In this document: one piece after another, positions 1-9,296 of the stretch
Position numbering within the stretch: position 1 is the first letter of the stretch
Layout of the letters: every line of letters begins with the position of its first letter
From: Prevotella sp.
Lineage (GTDB): Bacteria; Bacteroidota; Bacteroidia; Bacteroidales; Dysgonomonadaceae
DNA: 64,000 bases
Assembly: GCA_031285625.1 (NCBI GenBank)
Contig: JAITVV010000095.1
Coordinates: forward strand, 248,001-312,000
Reading direction: 5' to 3'
Notes under the pieces: model-generated
The model's database searches: none
What the model was told of the DNA's origin: nothing
The model's input: only the letters and a program-made list of their open reading frames with translations
Position numbers and translations under genes: made by a program

Positions 1-1672
1 TTTGCACACGGGGAAGGGTTGACTGGTCGCGTTCTGTCTCTATTTTCTTCAGATAAGTATCGAATAACCCGGCTGTGAAAGTTGGGTCTATTTCTACAGT
101 TGGCAAAACAGGTTCGCTTAGCTTAACAACTTCTTCTTCCTCAACAGGAACATATTCTGTTTTCAGTATCTTCAGGCTTTTTCCTGCTATCAGGGTATTC
201 TTCTTCATATTGTTCCATTGCTTGATCTGAGCAACGGTAACCCCGTTCTTTTTGGCTATACCCGGCCATGTATCACCCCTGCGTATTTTATAGTAAGTGG
301 TAACTGTTTTTGCTTCTGTTTTTGTAGTAGTACCCGATGCCGGACTTGAATTACCGGTATAAGATGCCAGCTGTGCATTGGCTGATTGTTCTTCCGTATT
401 TTGTTGGGTCTCACGGTATATCTTCAGGCGACGACCAACAGTCAGTCGGTTAGATGACAGTCCGTTCCAGCTTTTTATCTGATTGGATGTAACACCATAT
501 CTGTTTGCTAACTTAGCCAGCGTATCTCCTTTTCTCACCCTGTGAGTAACCGATTTCCCATTGGAACTGCCTCCGCCTACAACATCCAGTCCTGCTACCT
601 TGCGATGCGGCATCAGCTCTTCATACTTGTGTGTATAGATTGCTTCGCTATTATCGATAAATGCTGAAAGTTTCTGAATCGGCAGGTTTAGCGCATATCC
701 TTTATATTCACCGGGGATTATATCGCTCTTAAATTGCGGATTATATTGGCGCAGATCTTCTACCGAGACATTGATAATATCGGCTATCTGCTGAAAGTGC
801 ACATTCTTATTGATTACCAAGGAATCCATCGATGCCGGATTTGAACATTCTACAGGACATATATTATGATCATTATAGTAGTTCATAATATATGTTGCAG
901 CAATAAATGCAGGAACATATCCTCTCGTTTCGCGGGGCAGGTATGGATAAATAGCCCAATAGTCGGTTTGCCCGCCACTGCGGCGTATTGCTTTATTTAC
1001 ATTACCCGGTCCGCAGTTGTATGCAGCAATTACCAGATTCCAATCGCCATATATACCATACAGGTCTTTCAGGTATTTGGCTGCTGCATCTGTTGATTTA
1101 GCAGGGTCGCGGCGTTCATCCACAAGGCTGTTGATCTCCAGATCATACATTTTTCCGGTGCTTGCCATAAACTGCCAGAGTCCTGTTGCACCTACCCTTG
1201 AACGGGCTATAGGATTCAGTGCGGATTCTATAACGGGCAGATATTTAAGCTCTAAAGGAATTCCTTCACGGTCAAGCGCTTCTTCGAACAGCGGAAAATA
1301 GTATTTCCCTTCTCCCAGCATATAGCTTACCTGATTGCGCCGGCGTCCGGCATACATTTCTATATAATTACGTACAACCGGATTGAAAACCAGTTCCATT
1401 TTTGTAGGTAATGTATATAAGCGGCGTATATACACCGAGTCTTCGAATGTTACTGCCATATCGTTGGTAGAACGGCAATCGTCACCATATTTCACATCTT
1501 TGCTCCATGTGGATAAGAGCTGGTCGTAGTTTTGTTCCATATCAGCAGGATACACAATCGAATTATCTGTGATTGTATCCCGTACCGATACTTCTCTCTG
1601 ATTATTGGTTTGCCCTGCAATTAGGAGCGAGCAACCAACAAAAAGTCCTGTAAATATTATTTTTTTCAGCAT
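1..1672 (-). CDS. mltD: Lytic murein transglycosylase with LysM repeats (MltD type), C-terminus outside window
   Basis: Cleaves the glycan strands of peptidoglycan at the outer membrane or in the periplasm. The reading frame is open from ATG at 1672 to the left edge (about 557 residues visible). A hydrophobic signal segment covers about residues 5-20. An SLT domain follows, with the catalytic glutamate in the motif IESALNP (Glu149), then GATGLWQFM and AAYNCGPGNV, all typical of family 23 transglycosylases. Two LysM peptidoglycan-binding modules follow, each starting with a V/I-R-K/R-GDT motif, separated by a Ser/Thr-rich linker. The position next to DUF5683 and parBA matches the usual Bacteroidales arrangement. 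The true C-terminus is not visible. Confidence 0.93.
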   Translation of the reverse strand, partial: MLKKIIFTGLFVGCSLLIAGQTNNQREVSVRDTITDNSIVYPADMEQNYDQLLSTWSKDVKYGDDCRSTNDMAVTFEDSVYIRRLYTLPTKMELVFNPVVRNYIEMYAGRRRNQVSYMLGEGKYYFPLFEEALDREGIPLELKYLPVIESALNPIARSRVGATGLWQFMASTGKMYDLEINSLVDERRDPAKSTDAAAKYLKDLYGIYGDWNLVIAAYNCGPGNVNKAIRRSGGQTDYWAIYPYLPRETRGYVPAFIAATYIMNYYNDHNICPVECSNPASMDSLVINKNVHFQQIADIINVSVEDLRQYNPQFKSDIIPGEYKGYALNLPIQKLSAFIDNSEAIYTHKYEELMPHRKVAGLDVVGGGSSNGKSVTHRVRKGDTLAKLANRYGVTSNQIKSWNGLSSNRLTVGRRLKIYRETQQNTEEQSANAQLASYTGNSSPASGTTTKTEAKTVTTYYKIRRGDTWPGIAKKNGVTVAQIKQWNNMKKNTLIAGKSLKILKTEYVPVEEEEVVKLSEPVLPTVEIDPTFTAGLFDTYLKKIETERDQSTLPRVQ

Positions 1673-1723
1673 ACGTGTCCCCCTTACGGTATTTTACAGA
1701 CTACAAGCGATGAAAGTCTGTAT

Positions 1724-2413
1724 TCAAAAATTTATACTACATTGAAGCCCAAAAGCGGCTTTAGAATAAGAAGTCGGCATCCAGACCATAGGTTGAATTC
1801 TCATAGAGAGGTCCTGCGACATATCAAAATCATATAACTGCGCATCGACATACGCGTCGATCATACATAGGGCATATACTCCCACGCTGGCAATAATTGC
1901 TAAATCGCGATTCCGGCGAAAAAAGTCTTTTTTCTTTTTGAAAGCATCTATCCAGCGTTGCCTGTTAGCACTTACTTCAGCTTCAGTTACCCAGTTGGTA
2001 TAACTATTTCCTGTCCCCAGTACAAGGTCTTTGTATGCCTGGGAATATTCGTTATAGCGTGCTCCATTCCAGGTTATGGCATAAGTCAGCCCCAGCGCAC
2101 CACCAAAAACGATTGGCAGTTTCCAGTATTTACGGTTGTATAACTGACCTAAACCCGGAAATATGGCTGAGTATATTACTGCTTTTTTCGAATCAGGTTT
2201 GAATTCAGACTTTCTAAGCAGAATCGTTGAATCGACAAGAACGATTGGTTCTTCCTGAATCGATGGGTAGATTGTATCACTCTTGATATCCATCTCCACA
2301 GCAGCGTGTCTATCAAGGATTGTAGAATCATTTGGAAGCGGCTCCTGAGCGTTCATACCCAGAAATATATTCCCGAAAACGCAACTCAAACAAATAATCA
2401 ATCCCTTTCTCAT
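1724..2413 (-). CDS. DUF5683 family membrane protein
   Basis: 229-residue envelope protein of unknown function. It has an N-terminal signal segment (residues 1-22), a polar linker, then a hydrophobic core with the motif FPGLGQLYNRKYWK near residue 90 and a second hydrophobic stretch near residue 180. The PGLGQ-YN-KYWK signature and the position between parB and the LysM transglycosylase identify the Bacteroidetes DUF5683 family. It probably shares a transcript with the parAB genes upstream (112-bp gap). The family is often linked to cell-envelope genes, but no activity is established, so I give only the family. Confidence 0.85.
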   Translation of the reverse strand: MRKGLIICLSCVFGNIFLGMNAQEPLPNDSTILDRHAAVEMDIKSDTIYPSIQEEPIVLVDSTILLRKSEFKPDSKKAVIYSAIFPGLGQLYNRKYWKLPIVFGGALGLTYAITWNGARYNEYSQAYKDLVLGTGNSYTNWVTEAEVSANRQRWIDAFKKKKDFFRRNRDLAIIASVGVYALCMIDAYVDAQLYDFDMSQDLSMRIQPMVWMPTSYSKAAFGLQCSINF

Positions 2414-2525
2414 ATAATGAGGTCGCAGACCTATTTATTACTTTTAGTATAGCAACAACAGTTTATCAAAAATAAATATTGTTGCATTAAATCCATTCTG
2501 TTAGTTATACGGAGAATATTCCGTT

Positions 2526-3434
2526 TTATTTTTTCAATTGGTCAAAAATAGCAATAATTCTCTCCAATTCTTCTTCCGACTTGAAAGGAATACTTATTTT
2601 TCCTTTTCCTTGTTCGTTGCAGGTCAATTGTACTTTTGTAGAAAAGAACTTAGACAAATGGGTTTTTAACAGTTCAAATTCTTCCGGAGTGGCTTTCTTT
2701 ACACCGGATTTTTTCACTGTTTCCACTGCTTTTTCTTCTCTCAGCAGGTCTTCCAGCTTCTCACCTTTGGTGATGGCTCTTACATATTCTTCTACTTTAC
2801 GAACCGATAGTCCTTCTTCGAGGATAAGTTCATATACTTCAAGTTGGGCAGTAGGATCGTCCAGAGTTACAATTGTACGTGCATGCGCCATGTCTATCTT
2901 CTTATCCCTGATACCCATCTGTATTTCGGCAGGCAATTTGAGCAGGCGCAGATAATTGGCTATTGTTGTTCTTTTTTTACCGATACGCTCACTAAGACGC
3001 TCTTGGGTAAGGTTGTATGTCTCAATGAGGTTCTGATATGCTAAGGCTATTTCTATAGAGTTGAGGTCTTCGCGTTGAATATTTTCAACCAAGGCCATTT
3101 CCATAACATTCTCGTCCTCTGCTGTTTTAATATAGGCAGGGATTGCTTTCAGATTAGCTAATTGCGAAGCCCTGTAGCGACGTTCACCGGCTATGATCTG
3201 ATATGAATCTTCATTAATCTTACGTAATGTTATTGGCTGGATAACACCAATCTGACGAATAGATGCTGCAAGCTCCTGCAAGGCTTCTTCGTCAAAGAGA
3301 CGTCTCGGCTGATCAGGGTTTGCCTGTATCTTGGACAGTTCTATTTCGTTGATCGAAGACGATCCTTCAGTTTTTACTTCATCAATGGTAATTAAGGCGT
3401 CAAGCCCTCTTCCTAAAACCATTTTTTTAGCCAT
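2526..3434 (-). CDS. parB: Chromosome partitioning protein ParB (Spo0J)
   Basis: 302-residue centromere-binding protein that loads on parS and acts with ParA in chromosome segregation. The N-terminal ParB/sulfiredoxin-like domain carries the CTP-binding box GERRYRAS at residues 83-90. A helix-turn-helix region follows, with the motifs NIQREDLN and TIANYLRLLKLP, then a C-terminal dimerisation region rich in Lys and Glu. The length is normal for chromosomal ParB. It is 35 bp downstream of parA on the same strand, so the two are probably cotranscribed. No obvious parS palindrome was seen nearby by eye. Confidence 0.96.
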   Translation of the reverse strand: MAKKMVLGRGLDALITIDEVKTEGSSSINEIELSKIQANPDQPRRLFDEEALQELAASIRQIGVIQPITLRKINEDSYQIIAGERRYRASQLANLKAIPAYIKTAEDENVMEMALVENIQREDLNSIEIALAYQNLIETYNLTQERLSERIGKKRTTIANYLRLLKLPAEIQMGIRDKKIDMAHARTIVTLDDPTAQLEVYELILEEGLSVRKVEEYVRAITKGEKLEDLLREEKAVETVKKSGVKKATPEEFELLKTHLSKFFSTKVQLTCNEQGKGKISIPFKSEEELERIIAIFDQLKK

Positions 3435-3469
3435 ATTCGTTTATTATTGTTTATACAGAGACTGCAAAG

Positions 3470-4234
3470 TTAAGAATTTTTCTCAATAAGTTCTTGTGCC
3501 AGTTGCATATGATTGATAGCACCCCTCGATGCAGCATCATAAACAAGTACCGGCTGGGCAAAACTTTGCGACTCACTCAGTTTGATATTACGCTGAATAA
3601 CGGTTGTGAAAACCAATTCCTGAAAATGGCTTTTTACTTCTTCATATATCTGGTTTGCCAGACGCAAGCGTGCATCGTACATGGTGAGCAGGAATCCTTC
3701 AATTTCGAGAGCAGGATTCAGTTTACTCTTTATTATCTTTATCGTATTCAATAATTTGCTGATACCTTCCAATGCAAAGTATTCGCATTGTACAGGTATT
3801 ATTATAGAGTCGGCGGCAGTCAATGCATTTACTGTTATCAGCCCTAACGAGGGGGAGCAGTCGATAAGGATATAATCATATTCTTCTTTCAACGGTGTCA
3901 AAACTCCTCTGAGTTGCTTTTCCCTGTTTTCGATATTCAACATTTCCAGCTCTGCACCTACCAGGTTGATATGGGATGGTATAACGTCAAGTCTTTCTAT
4001 TTCAGTCTTTACAATGGCCTCTTTAGGCAAAGCTGATCCTATAAGACATTCATATATTGTTTTATTTACCTTCTTAATATCAACACCCAGCCCCGAAGAT
4101 GCATTTGCCTGAGGGTCGGCATCTACGACCAATACGGTTTTTTCGAGAGCAGCAAGCGATGCCGCTAAATTTATTGTAGTTGTTGTTTTTCCTACGCCGC
4201 CTTTTTGATTGGCCAATGCTATTATTTTACCCAT
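3470..4234 (-). CDS. parA: Chromosome partitioning ATPase ParA (Soj)
   Basis: 254-residue ParA/MinD-type ATPase that drives ParB-parS complexes during segregation. The deviant Walker A motif KGGVGKTT lies at residues 11-18, with the signature lysine at 11. The Walker A' region reads VVDADPQAN and Walker B reads YILIDCSPSLG. No N-terminal DNA-binding extension is present, which fits chromosomal Soj and not type Ia plasmid ParA. It is the first gene of the parA-parB-DUF5683-mltD run. The divergent space to the next gene (about 185 bp) is AT-rich and probably holds its promoter. Confidence 0.96.
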   Translation of the reverse strand: MGKIIALANQKGGVGKTTTTINLAASLAALEKTVLVVDADPQANASSGLGVDIKKVNKTIYECLIGSALPKEAIVKTEIERLDVIPSHINLVGAELEMLNIENREKQLRGVLTPLKEEYDYILIDCSPSLGLITVNALTAADSIIIPVQCEYFALEGISKLLNTIKIIKSKLNPALEIEGFLLTMYDARLRLANQIYEEVKSHFQELVFTTVIQRNIKLSESQSFAQPVLVYDAASRGAINHMQLAQELIEKNS

Positions 4235-4420
4235 AGAAAGTTCAGTGATAATTTTTCCGACGACAAATTAAGTAAATAAAAACAGGAATCTCGTGTTAAA
4301 TTTGTGTAACAAGATATATAATGTTGAAAAGTCGGCGAGATTGTTAATAAATTTTTTATCAATCTGTAGTTGAAAACATTCCTTTGGATGCAACATAAAT
4401 GTTTTAACGACCGATTTGCA

Positions 4421-5056
4421 TTACTTATAATAATACCACCAGTTTCCTTGAAAATCTTTGTCAAAAATCTCTTTGCTATCAAGATAGAAAATAAAATTCT
4501 CACGGGTGAAGTAATTAAACTCATCATACTTTTTCACCAGAGTAAACAGTTCTTCCTTTAGCAATTCTTTCGTTCCATCGGCTAAGGCTCTTTTTCTTTG
4601 TTCTTCTGTATATACAAAGGCTGAAATGTAAAGATATTTTGCAACTTTCCAAATATTCTTATCCTGGTATCTTTCTACAAATAAGTCGATCTCATCAGCA
4701 GGAATACTGTCCAGCACGTCATGCTTTGCCTCTGGTTCAAAAGCGCTGAACACGACCCGGATATCTTTTTCGGAATATTCTCCCGATCGGACTTCATCCA
4801 GAAAGAAAGAAGCAATGGCCTGTTGCTTCCGGCTATCGAAAGACCCGCCTTTGAGTTCAAACATTTTGGCCTCTTTCTCGAACTCAAAAATAATTTTGAG
4901 GGTTGTATCCTGATAAACGATGTTCAGCGGTTTCACATTATACGTTTGGTGGATCCGTTTGGCAAGGGGGATAAACTCTTGCTTTATGCTTGATCTTCCT
5001 TGTCTGATTTTCTTTGTAAGTTGGTGTATTTTATCATCAAAAAAAGCCATACTCAA
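4421..5056 (-). CDS. Hypothetical protein, last gene of a coupled trio
   Basis: 211-residue soluble protein with no signal peptide and no motif I recognise. It is predicted mostly helical, charged, and ends in an aromatic cluster (WWYYYK). Its start overlaps the stop of the preceding 108-residue gene in an ATGA arrangement (5053-5056), so translation is probably coupled. A second Met two codons in is an alternative start. The three-gene cassette with a leucine-rich repeat protein at the front suggests an accessory, perhaps contact-toxin or immunity-like unit, but this is inference only. Confidence 0.75.
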   Translation of the reverse strand: MSMAFFDDKIHQLTKKIRQGRSSIKQEFIPLAKRIHQTYNVKPLNIVYQDTTLKIIFEFEKEAKMFELKGGSFDSRKQQAIASFFLDEVRSGEYSEKDIRVVFSAFEPEAKHDVLDSIPADEIDLFVERYQDKNIWKVAKYLYISAFVYTEEQRKRALADGTKELLKEELFTLVKKYDEFNYFTRENFIFYLDSKEIFDKDFQGNWWYYYK

Positions 5057-5379
5057 TCCTTTTTTGTCATTTCGTCGAGTACGTGTTGCCAGTTATATTC
5101 CTTCAGGTGTTCACCAAAAGCTTCTTTCGCAATATCAAGTATACATTTATCCAGTTTTATATCTGTCTCATACAGATTGCTTACAGTATTTTCGAGGGCA
5201 ATCAGCCATTCGTTATAGTCCAGATAATACCGGGCATCCTTTACCAGAAGGTTAAGATAATCTTTCATCGATACAACCTTGTTTACAAGCTGATAAGACA
5301 GAACTTTATCCTGTGCTTCTTCACTTTGTGCTACCTGTTCGAGCCGGTCAATAAATTGTGTGGTAAGCTTTGTATTCAT
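5053..5379 (-). CDS. Small hypothetical protein, middle gene of coupled trio
   Basis: 108-residue acidic, helical, soluble protein with no recognised domain. It has ATGA-type four-base overlaps on both sides, with the leucine-rich repeat gene upstream (5376-5379) and the 211-residue gene downstream (5053-5056). Tight double coupling argues for a fixed stoichiometry or a complex with its neighbours. No membrane segment or metal-binding motif is visible. Confidence 0.75.
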   Translation of the reverse strand: MNTKLTTQFIDRLEQVAQSEEAQDKVLSYQLVNKVVSMKDYLNLLVKDARYYLDYNEWLIALENTVSNLYETDIKLDKCILDIAKEAFGEHLKEYNWQHVLDEMTKKD

Positions 5380-6338
5380 ATCTCAATATCTTTAGGGTAC
5401 TTACTCAAAACTGTATGTAGTCTCTCTTCTGCGTCTCTGTTCATCTTACCGATTTTGATCTCCACATTCTTTAATGTTTTCAGAGTTAACAAAGGAGAAA
5501 AGTCGATTTTGTTTTTGTGCAGGTGCTCTCCACAATGCGAATAAGTCTCTAGGGCTGTGAGGTTTTCAATTCCGATGACAGACTCCAGACTGTTTAATGA
5601 CCACAGGTAGAGACTTTTCAGATGGGATTTATTTTTTATAAAGGTAAAATCTGTTATCCCCTTGGTATAAGATATCGACAAGGCATTCAACTGCGGAAGA
5701 AGAAAAATAGGCGACAGTATATCCTGATTTTCTATTTTTATATTATTTATCAGTATTTTTTTAAGGGAGGTTATAGTTTCTATACCCTGCAGGCTGCTTA
5801 TCTTATGGTCATATAATTTTAGAAATTCCAGGTTTTCCAATACTGCAAGTGAAGCTAGGTCTTCAAAGCCGGAATATGGGCAAAATACTTTTAGTTTATC
5901 AAAGTTTAGCTGTAACGATTTTTTCGTGAATTTTCCTGTCAGGTATAGCTGTTCAAGATTGGTCAGCCCATTGAGATATGTCAGGTCGGCTGTTTTCTTT
6001 GTATTTTGCAGATCGAGATTTAAAACCTTTAACGACGATAACCGGCTTATAGGGCTAATATCAAATGAGCCCCTGATCTCATCTATTTCCAATTCTTCCA
6101 GATCAGGAAAATAAGATAGGAAATCGAGATCCTGCAGAGTTGAATAATTAATATGTAATTTCTTAATATTCTTCAGCCCTTTCAGAAAGGTAAAATCATT
6201 ATTATCTTCTTCGAACCAATAAAGACGGAATGGCTTTTCAGGATTTTCCTCAAAGTATTTATTTAATTCCTTCACCTCCTCTTTTGTCAGAGGGGTTCCG
6301 CCTAACTGAACTTTATCTGTAAAGTAATGTATTGCCAT
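5376..6338 (-). CDS. Leucine-rich repeat protein
   Basis: 320-residue protein with no signal peptide, so probably cytoplasmic. From about residue 50 it is built of leucine-rich repeats of roughly 22-25 residues (for example SSLKVLNLDLQNTKK, TNLEQLYLTGKFTKK, SHLKSLYLWSLNSLE), similar to bacterial internalin-type or SDS22-like repeats. Such repeats usually mediate protein-protein binding. It is the first gene of a translationally coupled trio (overlap 5376-5379) and follows the 123-residue gene by 26 bp. A role as a binding or immunity protein is possible but unproven. Confidence 0.8.
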   Translation of the reverse strand: MAIHYFTDKVQLGGTPLTKEEVKELNKYFEENPEKPFRLYWFEEDNNDFTFLKGLKNIKKLHINYSTLQDLDFLSYFPDLEELEIDEIRGSFDISPISRLSSLKVLNLDLQNTKKTADLTYLNGLTNLEQLYLTGKFTKKSLQLNFDKLKVFCPYSGFEDLASLAVLENLEFLKLYDHKISSLQGIETITSLKKILINNIKIENQDILSPIFLLPQLNALSISYTKGITDFTFIKNKSHLKSLYLWSLNSLESVIGIENLTALETYSHCGEHLHKNKIDFSPLLTLKTLKNVEIKIGKMNRDAEERLHTVLSKYPKDIEI

Positions 6339-6364
6339 AAAATTTGCACGTTAAGACTTATAGG

Positions 6365-6736
6365 TTAAATATTTCGTCCCCACAGTATAAATCGCTGATT
6401 GTCTGCGCAAGCCATTGATTTTATAACATTCTCGAAATTGAATCCGTTATACTTTGATACAATATCATATACTTCATCAAAACCGTTTGCCCCCTGAGGT
6501 ATCAGGCAACCTCCTTTTTCCCCTACCAGGGCAAGAAAGACATCAGGCAATAGCGGGCCATCATCGGTATTGATAAGCCAGATCTCATTAATCTCTTCCC
6601 AACAAATCGATTCTGTGGCACGCCTGGGATGTTCTACTTTCACATATTCGTCTGTGATGGTGACCAGATATGCATCTTCCGGATTTTTAGGACTTTTATT
6701 TTCTTTCGAAAAGATCTTTTTCAACCAGCTAAACAT
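6365..6736 (-). CDS. Hypothetical protein, 123 aa
   Basis: Small soluble protein with a basic N-terminus (FSWLKKIFSKENK) followed by a compact beta-rich domain with the motifs SICWEEINEIWLIN and PLLPDVFLALVGEKGGCLIP. The pattern of beta strands with a conserved Trp-Glu-Glu-Ile segment recalls small PH-like proteins found beside immunity genes, but the assignment is weak. It lies between the ABC-F gene (20-bp gap) and the leucine-rich repeat trio, all on the minus strand, so it is likely part of one transcript. Confidence 0.7.
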   Translation of the reverse strand: MFSWLKKIFSKENKSPKNPEDAYLVTITDEYVKVEHPRRATESICWEEINEIWLINTDDGPLLPDVFLALVGEKGGCLIPQGANGFDEVYDIVSKYNGFNFENVIKSMACADNQRFILWGRNI

Positions 6737-6756
6737 AATAAATCCAGTTTATCGTT

Positions 6757-8634
6757 TTACATATATTCACTTAGTTCCATCCAGCGCATTGTTTTTTCAT
6801 CTATTTCATCCATCAGTTCACTTATGCGGTTCGACTTTGCCAACAGGTCATCTGAAGATAATATGCCGCTGGATAATTCATTTTCAAGTATCGATTTTTC
6901 TTCTTCCAGTTTTGGTATCAGAGCATCCAGTTCTTCAAACTCACGTTTCTCTTTGAATGAAAGCTTTTTCTTTTCCTCCGGTTTTGATTGTACAACTTGT
7001 GGTTTTTCTTCTTTGGGTCTGGCTACCTGTATTTTCTCTTTTTCCAGAGAGTCCTGCACCTCTTTCCACTCCCTGTATTCAGTATAGTTGCCCGGGAAAT
7101 CTTTTATCTGGGCATTTCCCTGAAAAGCAAGCAGATGGTCCACTACCTTATCCATAAAGTAGCGGTCATGCGATACCACAATCACACAACCTTTGAATTG
7201 CTGCAGATACTCTTCGAGTATATTTAGTGTTACAATATCGAGATCGTTGGTAGGCTCGTCCAGTACAAGAAAGTTAGGATTGGTGATCAGCACCGTACAG
7301 AGGTAGAGTCGGCGTTTCTCACCACCCGATAGCTTGTACACAAAGTTATGCTGTTTCTCTGGCGGAAAGAGGAAATGTTGCAGAAACTGCGATGCTGTAA
7401 GACGGCTTCCATTCCCCAGGTCTATAACTTCTGCAATATTCTGTATCACATCGAGCACCTTCATCTGTTCGTCAAACTTCAGCCCATCCTGGCTGTAATA
7501 CCCGAATTTTACGGTTTCGCCAATATCAAAGTCTCCTTTGTCGGGGGCTACTTCACCCATCAGCATTTTTATGAAGGTCGATTTTCCGGTACCGTTATTA
7601 CCTACTATACCCAGTTTTTCGTAGCGGGCAAATACATAATTAAAATCTTCGAGTATCTTAATATCGCCAAAGGCTTTATATACATGTTCGGCTTCGAAAA
7701 TCTTGTTACCGATGTATGCCCCTTTCATTTGTAGCTGTACATTGCCTGCATCGCGCACCTGTTTGGCTTTTTTCTCCAGATCATAAAATGCATCAATTCG
7801 CGATTTGACTTTTGTTGCCCGTGCCTGAGGCTGGCGGCGCATCCATTCCAATTCTTTGCGCAACAGGTTGTTTGCCCTGTCCAGTTCTGCATTTTGTGCG
7901 CTGATACGTTCATCCCTTTTCTCAAGATAGTAAGAATAGTTACCTTTATATTGATAGAGTTGCTGCTGATCTATTTCGATAATTTCATTGCACACCCTGT
8001 CGAGGAAATAACGGTCGTGCGTTACCATCAGCAAGCTGAGGCGCGAACGTTGCAGATAGCCTTCGAGCCACTCCACCATATCCAGATCGAGGTGATTGGT
8101 AGGCTCGTCGAGAATAATCAGGTCGGGCTCGGTTATCAGTACGTTTGCCAAGGCTACACGTTTGAGCTGACCTCCCGAAAGTTCAGCTATTTTCTGGTCA
8201 AAATCCGTAATCTTAAGTTGAGCCAGAATCTGTTTTGCACGATGCTCGTAGTCCCATGCCTGTAATACATCCATCTTTTGCAGAATGGCGTCCAGATTGG
8301 AATGATCTTTCGAGTTAATTACTTTTTCATATTCGGCAATAAGGTCGGTTACTTCATTCCCTGAATGGAAGCATGCTTCCAATACACTCAGTTCTTCGGG
8401 ATAGGAAGGGTCCTGCTCCAGATATGCCACACGCAGGTCGCGACGGAAAACAACAGCGCCACCATCATACGACTCTTTTCCTACCAGGATATTTAATAAT
8501 GTTGTTTTACCCGAACCGTTTTTAGCTATTAATCCAATCCGTTCGCCTTCGGCAATACCGAACGATATATCACGAAACAGGACTAAGTCGCCAAAACTTT
8601 TTGTTAATCCTTCTACTTGCAGGAAAGATGCCAT
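6757..8634 (-). CDS. ABC-F family ATPase (Uup-like)
   Basis: 625-residue soluble twin-ATPase of the ABC-F group, which binds the ribosome and does not transport. The first nucleotide-binding domain has Walker A KNGSGKTT (residues 38-45), signature LSGGQLKRVALA and Walker B LIILDEPTNHLD. The second has GNNGTGKST, LSGGEKRRLYL and FLVLDEPTNDLD. A linker rich in Arg and Gln joins them. The C-terminal 100 residues are a Lys/Glu-rich coiled coil, as in Uup, which in E. coli also binds branched DNA. Full length for the family. Function as a translation factor is inferred from the family. Confidence 0.94.
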   Translation of the reverse strand: MASFLQVEGLTKSFGDLVLFRDISFGIAEGERIGLIAKNGSGKTTLLNILVGKESYDGGAVVFRRDLRVAYLEQDPSYPEELSVLEACFHSGNEVTDLIAEYEKVINSKDHSNLDAILQKMDVLQAWDYEHRAKQILAQLKITDFDQKIAELSGGQLKRVALANVLITEPDLIILDEPTNHLDLDMVEWLEGYLQRSRLSLLMVTHDRYFLDRVCNEIIEIDQQQLYQYKGNYSYYLEKRDERISAQNAELDRANNLLRKELEWMRRQPQARATKVKSRIDAFYDLEKKAKQVRDAGNVQLQMKGAYIGNKIFEAEHVYKAFGDIKILEDFNYVFARYEKLGIVGNNGTGKSTFIKMLMGEVAPDKGDFDIGETVKFGYYSQDGLKFDEQMKVLDVIQNIAEVIDLGNGSRLTASQFLQHFLFPPEKQHNFVYKLSGGEKRRLYLCTVLITNPNFLVLDEPTNDLDIVTLNILEEYLQQFKGCVIVVSHDRYFMDKVVDHLLAFQGNAQIKDFPGNYTEYREWKEVQDSLEKEKIQVARPKEEKPQVVQSKPEEKKKLSFKEKREFEELDALIPKLEEEKSILENELSSGILSSDDLLAKSNRISELMDEIDEKTMRWMELSEYM

Positions 8635-8642
8635 ATAATTAA

Positions 8643-9140
8643 TTATGAATTTGTTGTAAGTAAAAATTTATTAAAGAAAGAAGGCAGATTATCAGCTATA
8701 AGTTCCGGAATTTCATATTCGGGCTCATATCCGTGATAGATCTTACCATAATTTTCATTATTTACACATATAGCAATATAGGTATATTCTCCTTTTACCG
8801 ACATAAAGAAAGGGATATAATTATTCCAGAATTCTTCAATCTCGGCTTTCATATCCTTATCTGCATAGGTCAGGCTGTCCATTTCGAATGTATTCCATAC
8901 AAAGGCATCGTCTACTTTGCCATATTCCTGTTTATAATCCTTATACGACAAAAACCATTCTGTTTCGTCCTGCGATAAAGCTTCAGAAAAAGATGAGATA
9001 AACTCAATAAACTCCTTTGGCGCTTTTGCCAATCTCTTTGTAGCCAAAGAGGGTAGTGATATTGCAGGCCTGTTTACCGTTGTAAAATCCACAGTCCATT
9101 TCAGGTCGGTCAATCTATTTAAGAATGTGTTTGTATCCAT
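8643..9140 (-). CDS. SMI1/KNR4 (SUKH)-like protein
   Basis: 165-residue cytoplasmic acidic protein. The pattern of a short N-terminal helix, APKEFIEFI, then WNTFEMDSL, and the C-terminal YEPEYEIPELIADNLPSFFNKFL resembles the SUKH (SMI1/KNR4) superfamily, many of whose bacterial members are immunity proteins against polymorphic toxins. No toxin gene is adjacent. It lies directly upstream of the ABC-F gene (8-bp gap). The fold assignment rests on motif likeness only. Confidence 0.65.
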   Translation of the reverse strand: MDTNTFLNRLTDLKWTVDFTTVNRPAISLPSLATKRLAKAPKEFIEFISSFSEALSQDETEWFLSYKDYKQEYGKVDDAFVWNTFEMDSLTYADKDMKAEIEEFWNNYIPFFMSVKGEYTYIAICVNNENYGKIYHGYEPEYEIPELIADNLPSFFNKFLLTTNS

Positions 9141-9296
9141 AACCTTAATGCATAATGATGTTTACAAAGGTAACTAAAAAGAAATAGTTTAGTATTTACA
9201 GTGCCTTTTCTCTTTATTTTTTATTGAATAAGATATGGAAAAGGGATGAAAACCTTAGCCATTTTAATTATTTTTGCCTCCCTACAATATTCTATT

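Noticed and set aside
2581-2955. 124-codon open frame on the plus strand inside parB
   Set aside because: Antisense shadow of parB; Ser-rich composition with no motif, and the parB frame is certain.
4222-4527. 101-codon minus frame between parA and the 211-residue gene
   Set aside because: Overlaps both flanking genes out of frame and has a random-looking composition.
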